DNA from: Gammaproteobacteria bacterium
GTDB taxonomy: Bacteria; Pseudomonadota; Gammaproteobacteria; Pseudomonadales; Oleiphilaceae
Length of the DNA stretch: 6,555 bases
Assembly: GCA_029268325.1 (NCBI GenBank)
Contig: JAJUGC010000128.1
Coordinates: 1 to 6,555, forward strand
Reading direction: 5' to 3'
Below are positions 1 through 4,118 of this stretch, piece after piece; within the stretch, counting starts at the first letter, position 1; every line of letters begins with the position of its first letter. A program made the translations under genes and the position numbers. The notes beneath the pieces are model-generated. The model worked only from the letters and a program-made list of their open reading frames with translations. It was not told the DNA's origin and did no database searches.

Positions 1-225
1 CTCGTCCTCGATAAAGAGTAGCGAGACCTTGCCGGTGTCTTGCAGGTTGGTGGTGTGGGACGACAGGCCACTGACAAAAATATAGAAGCGGCCTTGGGTA
101 AACAGGTAAGGGGTATAGCTCGCTTCCGGCTCGCCGTCCGGGGTGACGGTGGCCATCAGCAGGGTTTGAAATGAGTCTCTGAGGGCGATGCTTTCCTGAA
201 GGATGTCTGATTCGGGCTGACTCAT
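1..225 (-). CDS. HugZ-like / pyridoxamine 5'-phosphate oxidase-family protein, N-terminal part (cut by window edge)
   Basis: This gene is not closed within the window. Reading the minus strand from an ATG at 223-225 gives 75 open codons to base 1. The protein starts MSQPESDILQ and carries LLMATVTPDGEPEASYTPY (about residues 22-40), then GRFYIFVSGLSSHTTNL (45-61), then VSLLFIEDE at the edge. This pattern is the start of the flavin-binding split-barrel fold in pyridoxamine 5'-phosphate oxidase-like proteins. The SGLSxHTxNL and IEDE stretches point to the HugZ subgroup, associated with heme utilisation or heme degradation. A Shine-Dalgarno-like TAAGGA lies about 9 bases before the ATG (revcomp of 235-240). 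A possible -10 (TATACT, revcomp of 243-248) lies just upstream without a convincing -35. The protein should be cytoplasmic, since no signal peptide is visible. Family-level call is firm; a role in heme metabolism is inferred and could be wrong, because related proteins are general flavin or heme binders. Confidence 0.82.
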   Translation of the reverse strand, partial: MSQPESDILQESIALRDSFQTLLMATVTPDGEPEASYTPYLFTQGRFYIFVSGLSSHTTNLQDTGKVSLLFIEDE

Positions 226-279
226 TGGGTAGGGTCCTTATCAGTATAAATAGTCAACGCATTCAGCCTGTCGGTGTCA

Positions 280-386
280 TACGGCCAAGATCTGGCTCTT
301 TTTGCCAGCAAAATTGGCCGATTTGATCATTGAGCCCTTGGCGGGCCGGGGCGAAACTCAGGCAACCGTGGATGGTACGGCCAATT
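280..386. promoter_or_regulatory. Three copies of a CGGCCAA element upstream of the acyl-CoA dehydrogenase
   Basis: TACGGCCAA occurs at 280-288 and again, identical over nine bases, at 376-384, 96 bases apart. A third copy in the opposite orientation lies at 312-320 (AATTGGCCG, revcomp CGGCCAATT), and shares CGGCCAATT with 378-386. Three copies of one heptamer within about 105 non-coding bases between divergent genes are suggestive of binding sites for one regulator. The regulator is not identified: the sites do not resemble the FadR or PsrA operators that I know. Confidence 0.3.
282..320. repeat. Nested inverted repeat (stem-loop) in the divergent intergenic region
   Basis: Outer arms CGGCCAA (282-288) and TTGGCCG (314-320) are perfect 7-base complements. 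Inside them CTGGC (292-296) pairs with GCCAG (304-308) around a T-rich 7-base loop. There is no T run after the stem on either strand, so it does not look like an intrinsic terminator. It lies upstream of the HugZ-like gene (minus) and of the acyl-CoA dehydrogenase (plus), where an operator or a leader structure would be expected. The function is unknown. Confidence 0.45.
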
Positions 387-429
387 CCAGGATCCAATGT
401 GGGCATTCGAACTTGCACCCTGGAATTGG
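381..429. repeat. Perfect 11-base inverted repeat upstream of the acyl-CoA dehydrogenase start
   Basis: CCAATTCCAGG at 381-391 and CCTGGAATTGG at 419-429 are exact reverse complements, separated by 27 bases that contain a small TTCGAA palindrome (406-411). The right arm ends 42 bases before the ATG at 472, close to where a -35 element would sit if CATAAT at 446-451 is the -10. This position would suit a repressor or activator operator; an RNA hairpin is the alternative. No regulator family is recognised. Confidence 0.5.
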
Positions 430-445
430 TGATCCAGCTCACTAG

Positions 446-469
446 CATAATAACGACCAGGGGAGAAGG
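446..469 (+). promoter_or_regulatory. Possible -10 box and ribosome binding site for the acyl-CoA dehydrogenase
   Basis: CATAAT at 446-451 matches five of six bases of a sigma-70 -10 box, but no good -35 lies 16-18 bases upstream, so the promoter part is weak and may need an activator. The ribosome binding site GGGAGAAGG (461-469) is strong and ends two bases before the ATG, with GGAG at 462-465 spaced six bases from it. It supports the chosen start at 472. Confidence 0.4.
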
Positions 470-471
470 CT

Positions 472-1611
472 ATGATTCCACGTACTCTTTTTGACGGGGA
501 TCTGGAAGGGTTCCGGGATTCCGTTCGCAAGTTTCTGGAAGCAGAAGCGGTTCCATACCATGCCCAATGGGAAAAAGACGGCCAGGTGTCGCGGGATCTG
601 TGGCGTAAGGCCGGCGAACTGGGGTTTTTGTGTCCGACCATGCCGGAGCAGTATGGAGGGGTAGGGGCTGATTTTCGTTACAGCGCCGTGGTGATGGAGG
701 AGATTGCCCGTTTGGGGCTGACGGGTATCGGCTTTTCCCTGCACTCCGATATCGTGGCCCCCTATATTCTCAATTACGGCACTGAGGAACAGAAACAGAA
801 ATATATTCCCAAGCTGGTTTCCGGGGAGATGGTGGGCGCTATTGCCATGACCGAGCCCGGCGCGGGTTCCGATTTGCAGGGCGTGAAAACCTCAGCCATC
901 AAGGATGGCAATGATTACATTTTGAACGGCTCCAAGACCTTCATCACCAACGGCCAGTTGGCGGATCTGGTGATTGTGGTGGCCAAAACCGATCCCAAGG
1001 AAGGCGCCAAGGGTACCAGCCTATTGCTGGTGGAGGCGGATATGCCCGGCTTCAGCAAAGGCAAGAACCTGGAAAAAGTGGGCATGAAAGCCCAGGACAC
1101 CTCCGAGCTGTTCTTCCAGGATGTACGCGTGCCCCAGGCCAATCTGCTCGGCCAGCGGGAAGGGATGGGCTTTGTGCAACTGATGCAGGAGCTGCCCCAG
1201 GAGCGCCTGCTGGTGGGACTAACCGCCATGGCCGCCTGCGAGGCCGCCCTGGAATGGACCATCGACTATGTGAAGGAACGCAAAGCCTTCGGCAAGCCGG
1301 TGATGGCGTTCCAGAACACGCGCTTCAAGCTGGCGGAGCTGAAAGCCGATATCACCGCCGGCCGGGTGTTTGCCGACCGCTGTCTGGAGCTTCACCTGCA
1401 GAAGAAACTGGATGTACCCACGGCCGCCATGCTTAAGCAATGGACGACGGATCTACAGTGCCGGGTCATGGACGAGTGCGTCCAGCTCCATGGTGGCTAT
1501 GGCTATATGTGGGAGTACCCCATTGCCCGGGCCTGGGCGGACTCCCGGGTGCAGCGTATCTACGCGGGCACCAACGAGATCATGAAGGAAATCGTGGCGC
1601 GTTCGCTGTGA
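472..1611 (+). CDS. Acyl-CoA dehydrogenase, long-chain (LCAD) type
   Basis: This 379-residue protein is a full-length FAD-dependent acyl-CoA dehydrogenase, which makes the trans-2-enoyl-CoA in the first step of beta-oxidation and passes electrons to electron-transfer flavoprotein. Visible in order are the N-terminal helical domain (about 8-120, with YGGVGADFRY at 61-70), the flavin-contacting AMTEPGAGSDLQG (125-137), the middle beta domain (about 125-230), and the C-terminal helical domain with RKAFGKP (270-276), QLHGGYGYMWEYP (338-350) and YAGTNEIMKE (364-373). The likely catalytic base is Glu244 in LPQERLL, the helix-G position used by long-chain and isovaleryl-CoA dehydrogenases. The position where medium- and short-chain enzymes carry the base (YEGT) is Ala365 here. 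EWEKxGxVSRDLW-like and QDTSELFF stretches also fit mammalian LCAD. It is cytoplasmic. It faces the convergent HD gene. Exact chain-length preference is inferred. Confidence 0.95.
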   Translation: MIPRTLFDGDLEGFRDSVRKFLEAEAVPYHAQWEKDGQVSRDLWRKAGELGFLCPTMPEQYGGVGADFRYSAVVMEEIARLGLTGIGFSLHSDIVAPYILNYGTEEQKQKYIPKLVSGEMVGAIAMTEPGAGSDLQGVKTSAIKDGNDYILNGSKTFITNGQLADLVIVVAKTDPKEGAKGTSLLLVEADMPGFSKGKNLEKVGMKAQDTSELFFQDVRVPQANLLGQREGMGFVQLMQELPQERLLVGLTAMAACEAALEWTIDYVKERKAFGKPVMAFQNTRFKLAELKADITAGRVFADRCLELHLQKKLDVPTAAMLKQWTTDLQCRVMDECVQLHGGYGYMWEYPIARAWADSRVQRIYAGTNEIMKEIVARSL

Positions 1612-1618
1612 CAGGTAA

Positions 1619-1643
1619 GGCGGGCGGCATTCCACCGCCCGTC
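1619..1643. terminator. Stem-loop between convergent genes, possible bidirectional terminator
   Basis: CGGGCGG (1621-1627) and CCGCCCG (1635-1641) are perfect complements around a 7-base loop, and the stem can be lengthened by a G-T and a G-C pair at 1619-1620/1642-1643. It starts eight bases after the dehydrogenase stop codon and ends six bases before the stop of the HD gene coming the other way. No T run follows on either strand, so intrinsic termination would be weak; it may instead protect 3' ends of the mRNAs. Confidence 0.45.
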
Positions 1644-1648
1644 CGCTG

Positions 1649-2176
1649 CTACCAGCGCATCATGGGCAGCGGGCTCCAGGGGCGGGTCAGGAGTTGTTTG
1701 CAAGACAGCCTCATCAGCAACCGGTGAAAGCCCGCATTGGGGAAGGCCTGCCGGATCTCCGCAACTCGCTCTCGGGGCAGGCCAAAGCGCAACTGGCCCA
1801 GGGTGACGTCCACCCAATCGGCCTTGCGAAATGCATTGGTTAGAGGGTCGGGAGAGGCGGTGATCTTGTGGTGGTCCTCGATCATGGCACACACGGGAAC
1901 GATCCAGTCGCTACGCTGCGTGTGGATCAGGTAGTCGCTGGCGCGCCGGGCGGAAGGTTCCAGGTAGTCAAAAGTGTTGTCACTCCAGATACCCAGGTCG
2001 TGAAAGCAGGCGGCCACCTGAACCTGTTGATCCCGGAGCTCGTCCAGCGGCATAAACTGTCGACAGAAATGCACGACCCGGTAGACATGGTTACGGTATG
2101 GGGTGTAATCCTGAGCCAATGCTAACCGCCAATCCGAAAGAATTTCTTCGACGAGGGGCAGGTCGGAGGTGATCAT
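1649..2176 (-). CDS. HD-domain protein (predicted metal-dependent phosphohydrolase)
   Basis: The 175-residue protein carries the metal-binding pattern of the HD superfamily: His30 in YRNHVYRV, His59-Asp60 in CFHDLGIW, His102-His103 in EDHHK, and Asp120 or Asp123 in KADWVD. HD proteins commonly hydrolyse phosphate esters of nucleotides, but the substrate cannot be read here. The protein is short, with no membrane segment, no signal peptide and no partner domain, so it is probably a stand-alone cytoplasmic enzyme. The start ATG (2174-2176) has AGGGAGA about eight bases upstream, and a closer upstream ATG (2182 region) is out of frame and stops at once. It is transcribed against the acyl-CoA dehydrogenase and away from the dienoyl-CoA isomerase, sharing a 151-base divergent region with the latter. 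A link to lipid metabolism is only suggested by position. Confidence 0.85.
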   Translation of the reverse strand: MITSDLPLVEEILSDWRLALAQDYTPYRNHVYRVVHFCRQFMPLDELRDQQVQVAACFHDLGIWSDNTFDYLEPSARRASDYLIHTQRSDWIVPVCAMIEDHHKITASPDPLTNAFRKADWVDVTLGQLRFGLPRERVAEIRQAFPNAGFHRLLMRLSCKQLLTRPWSPLPMMRW

Positions 2177-2211
2177 AGCGGCATCTCCCTGTATTCTTGT
2201 TGTTTTTGGAG

Positions 2212-2255
2212 CCTATGGGCCCGGTGCCGTGAGTGGCTGCTTCCGGCCGCATAGG
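2212..2255. repeat. Imperfect 13-base inverted repeat in the divergent HD/isomerase intergenic region
   Basis: CCTATGGGCCCGG (2212-2224) pairs with CCGGCCGCATAGG (2243-2255) at 11 of 13 positions, including perfect outer CCTATG/CATAGG arms, around an 18-base loop. It sits between the HD gene start (2176) and the isomerase start (2328), so it could be an operator shared by both promoters or a hairpin in the HD gene leader. No promoter was convincing on either strand. Confidence 0.4.
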
Positions 2256-2262
2256 TTCGTGT

Positions 2263-2294
2263 AAGGATCCTTCTTGGAAGCCTGCTCTGCAGGC
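2263..2294. repeat. Palindrome and short strong hairpin upstream of the isomerase gene
   Basis: A perfect 10-base palindrome AAGGATCCTT lies at 2263-2272. It is followed by a hairpin with six G/C-rich pairs, GCCTGC (2280-2285), loop TCT, GCAGGC (2289-2294). The hairpin ends 33 bases before the start codon and would lie in the leader if transcription begins upstream of it. No T run follows, so it is not a clear attenuator. The function is unknown. Confidence 0.35.
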
Positions 2295-2327
2295 CCAACC
2301 ACTGGAATGTATAAAAACGAGGTCATC

Positions 2328-3140
2328 ATGCCAAGCTACTCTACGCTGAGTGTTGAACAAAACGGCGCTATTGCCCAGATCCGACTGAATCGTCCCGACA
2401 AGGCCAATGCCATGAACATGCTGATGTGGGAAGAGATCGGCCAGGCATTTCAGTGGGCGGACCAGGAAGAGTCCGTACGGGTGGTGGTGCTGAGCGGCGA
2501 GGGCAAGCACTTCTGCTCCGGGATCGACCTGATGGACTTCTCCCAGGTGTTGATGCTCAAGGACAAATGCGAAGGCCGCAAGCGGGAGAAGCTGCGCCAT
2601 CTGATCCTGAAAATGCAGGGCTGCCTGACGGCCATCGAAGCTTGCCGCAAGCCGGTGCTGGCGGCAATTCACAGTGCCTGTATCGGCGGCGGTATCGATA
2701 TGGTTGCCTGCTGCGATATGCGTTACGGCAGCGCGGATGCCTACTTTGAAATCAAGGAAATTGATGTGGGAATGGTGGCGGATGTGGGTACCCTCCAACG
2801 TCTGCCCCATATCATTGGCGATGGCGTCATGCGGGAGCTGGCCTATACCGGCCGCCGGGTTGAAGCCGCCGAAGCCGAGCGTATCGGGCTGATCAACAAG
2901 ACCTTCGAATCCCGAGAGGCATTGATGGATGGTGTGATGGCAATTGCGCAAACCATCGCTGCCAAGTCCCCCCTCGCCATTCGCGGCACCAAGGAAATGA
3001 TCAAGTACACCCGCGATCACAGCGTGGCTGATAGCCTCAACTACGTGGCCACCTGGAACGCCGCCATGCTGATCAGCCAGGATATCCAAGAAGCCATGAT
3101 GGCCCGTATGCAAAAACGCGAGCCGAAGTTTGCGGATTGA
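2328..3140 (+). CDS. Crotonase-family delta(3,5)-delta(2,4)-dienoyl-CoA isomerase
   Basis: The 270-residue protein is a crotonase (enoyl-CoA hydratase/isomerase). It moves the double bonds of 3,5-dienoyl-CoA to 2,4-dienoyl-CoA, needed to oxidise unsaturated fatty acids with odd-numbered double bonds. GKHFCSGIDLMDF (59-71) and CIGGGIDM (118-125) form the oxyanion hole and CoA-binding region. KEIDVGMVADVGTLQRLP (143-160) and the C-terminal YTRDHSVADSLNYVATWN stretch closely follow mammalian ECH1. The three acidic active-site residues of ECH1 (rat Asp176, Glu196, Asp204) align by spacing with Asp124, Glu144 and Asp152; a plain enoyl-CoA hydratase has glutamates arranged differently. I chose the ATG at 2328 because GAGGT (2319-2323) precedes it and the family N-terminus begins just after. 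The frame is open further up to a TTG (2274) and an ATG (2307), neither with a good ribosome site. No peroxisomal or membrane signal is seen. Confidence 0.92.
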   Translation: MPSYSTLSVEQNGAIAQIRLNRPDKANAMNMLMWEEIGQAFQWADQEESVRVVVLSGEGKHFCSGIDLMDFSQVLMLKDKCEGRKREKLRHLILKMQGCLTAIEACRKPVLAAIHSACIGGGIDMVACCDMRYGSADAYFEIKEIDVGMVADVGTLQRLPHIIGDGVMRELAYTGRRVEAAEAERIGLINKTFESREALMDGVMAIAQTIAAKSPLAIRGTKEMIKYTRDHSVADSLNYVATWNAAMLISQDIQEAMMARMQKREPKFAD

Positions 3141-3167
3141 GGATGTGTAGCGTCAGCACTGCCGTTT

Positions 3168-3287
3168 TCTCCCCCTTTCGTAAAGGGGGATTAAGGGGGA
3201 TTTCCCGCAGACAACTCGGTGGTTTCAGATACTGCCTTCGTGTCCGCAGAAATCCCCCCTCGCCCCCCTTTAAGAAAGGGGGGGAGA
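3168..3287. repeat. Large palindromic intergenic repeat, two inverted C-run/G-run modules
   Basis: Two modules of about 36 bases face each other between convergent genes. The left one holds CCCCCTTT (3171-3178), loop CGT, AAAGGGGG (3182-3189), then ATTAAGGGGGATTTC to 3204. The right one starts GAAATCCCCCCTCG (3249-3262), then CCCCCCTTT (3263-3271), loop AAG, AAAGGGGGG (3275-3283). Each module is its own perfect 8-9 base hairpin, and the two together form a long inverted repeat over a 44-base middle, with an extra inner pairing GCAGACA (3207-3213)/TGTCCGC (3241-3247), six of seven bases. This resembles dispersed REP- or MITE-like elements with C-run/TTT cores that I recall from many bacterial genomes. 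No target-site duplication or T run is visible. It may also separate the two transcripts. Confidence 0.75.
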
Positions 3288-3300
3288 TGAGTTCGGCGCT

Positions 3301-3333
3301 GTACGCAAGGGGGTGGGATGGTACAAAAGGGGG
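3301..3333. repeat. Short direct repeat next to the palindromic element
   Basis: GTACGCAAGGGGG (3301-3313) and GTACAAAAGGGGG (3321-3333) match at 11 of 13 bases with a period of 20. Both end in the A-run/G-run core found in the adjacent palindromic repeat, so they are probably decayed or partial copies of the same element. They lie just beyond the 3' end of the phosphoglucomutase gene. Confidence 0.45.
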
Positions 3334-3349
3334 AATGCCCTCGGAGCAA

Positions 3350-4093
3350 TTAACTAAACTCTGGCTCCATTTGCAACTCCACCTCCCTCAGCCCACGCAC
3401 CACCAGGTCCGCTCCAGCGGCGATCAAAGCTTCTGACTGTCCATGGCGGTCAACGCCAATCACCAGTCCCACACCTGCTTGTTTTCCGGCCTGTACACCT
3501 GAGGTGGCATCTTCTAGCAATACGGTATCTTGCGTGGAAACGCCCAGCCGATGGGCGGCTTCCCGAATCTGGCCGGCCTTGTCTTTCAGCCCCTGGCGTT
3601 CTGTATCCAACCCGTCCACAATGGTGTCAAACCAGTCTTCCAGTCCGGCACGGCGTAACACTAGTCGGCAGTTCTTGCTGGCGGACACCACGGCGATCTT
3701 AAGCCCCTGCTTGCGCCAGGCGGAGAAGGCGCGCAGGCTGTCTTCATAAACTTGAACTCCTAGCTGCTCCAGCTTCTGTAAGAAGGCGTCATTTTTGCGT
3801 CGGCTCAGGCCATGGACCGTCTCCCGTTCGGGTGGATCCTCCGGGGTGCCTTCCTCAATCGCCAGGCCCCGTGCTGCAAAGAAATCCCGAATACCGGTTA
3901 GCCGGGCCTTGCCATCCACATGGCGCCGGTAATCGTCAGGGCTGAACGGCGGTTGCGGGGAGCTGAATTCCGCTGCATGGGACTGGAGGTAGTCATCGAA
4001 AACCTGTTTCCAGGCTGCTTCATGGATCCGGGCGGTGTCGGTGATAACGCCGTCCATATCGGAAATGATGGTGCGCCAGGTCTGGATTGGCAT
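3350..4093 (-). CDS. pgmB: Beta-phosphoglucomutase, HAD superfamily
   Basis: The 247-residue protein converts beta-glucose 1-phosphate to glucose 6-phosphate through a phospho-aspartate enzyme. HAD motif I is SDMDGVITDT (11-20), with nucleophile Asp12 and acid/base Asp14. The cap domain holds VDGKARLTG (59-67, Arg64) and RRKNDAF (98-104, Lys100), both beta-PGM signatures. Motif II is VSASKN (136-141, Ser137) and motif IV is LLEDATSGVQAG (192-203, Glu194-Asp195 for magnesium). The cap is longer than in Lactococcus beta-PGM: 36 residues separate Arg64 and Lys100, against about 27. The motif III region reads GLKDKAGQI where KPxPD is usual; a lysine (Lys170 or Lys172) remains. The ATG at 4091-4093 has AGGAGG (revcomp of 4103-4108) nine bases upstream; a nearer ATG at 4097-4099 is in another frame and too close to it. 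It lies 25 bases after the GH65 gene on the same strand, so one operon is very likely. Confidence 0.9.
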   Translation of the reverse strand: MPIQTWRTIISDMDGVITDTARIHEAAWKQVFDDYLQSHAAEFSSPQPPFSPDDYRRHVDGKARLTGIRDFFAARGLAIEEGTPEDPPERETVHGLSRRKNDAFLQKLEQLGVQVYEDSLRAFSAWRKQGLKIAVVSASKNCRLVLRRAGLEDWFDTIVDGLDTERQGLKDKAGQIREAAHRLGVSTQDTVLLEDATSGVQAGKQAGVGLVIGVDRHGQSEALIAAGADLVVRGLREVELQMEPEFS

Positions 4094-4102
4094 GGCATAG
4101 CT

Positions 4103-4108
4103 CCTCCT
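4103..4108 (-). promoter_or_regulatory. Ribosome binding site of the phosphoglucomutase gene
   Basis: AGGAGG read on the minus strand is a full consensus Shine-Dalgarno. It decides between two overlapping ATGs: the one at 4091-4093 has nine bases of spacing and opens the beta-phosphoglucomutase frame, while the one at 4097-4099 has only three bases and opens an unrelated 67-codon frame. It lies in the 25-base gap after the GH65 stop, so the downstream gene is translated independently. Confidence 0.8.
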
Positions 4109-4118
4109 GGAGTCGGCT

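Noticed and set aside
252..257. TTGACT (minus strand) as a -35 for the HugZ-like gene
   Set aside because: It is only three bases from the TATACT candidate -10, and no -10-like sequence lies at 16-18 bases downstream.
2310..2315. TATAAA as a -10 box for the isomerase gene
   Set aside because: Transcription would begin inside or after the ribosome site, and no -35 lies 17 bases upstream (CTGCAG there).
2274..2327. Upstream TTG (2274) or ATG (2307) as start of the isomerase
   Set aside because: Neither has a good ribosome site, the added residues have no family match, and the region is occupied by a hairpin; ATG 2328 has GAGGT at a suitable distance.
2091..3113. Long open frame (340 codons) on the minus strand opposite the dienoyl-CoA isomerase
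   Set aside because: It lies antisense to a strongly recognised gene, is rich in His, Gly and Gln as expected for a G+C-rich shadow frame, overlaps the start of the HD gene, and has no recognisable domain.
3168..3333. CRISPR array or rho-independent terminator in the G-run repeat region
   Set aside because: The repeats are inverted and unequal without regular spacers, and no T run follows the hairpins on either strand.
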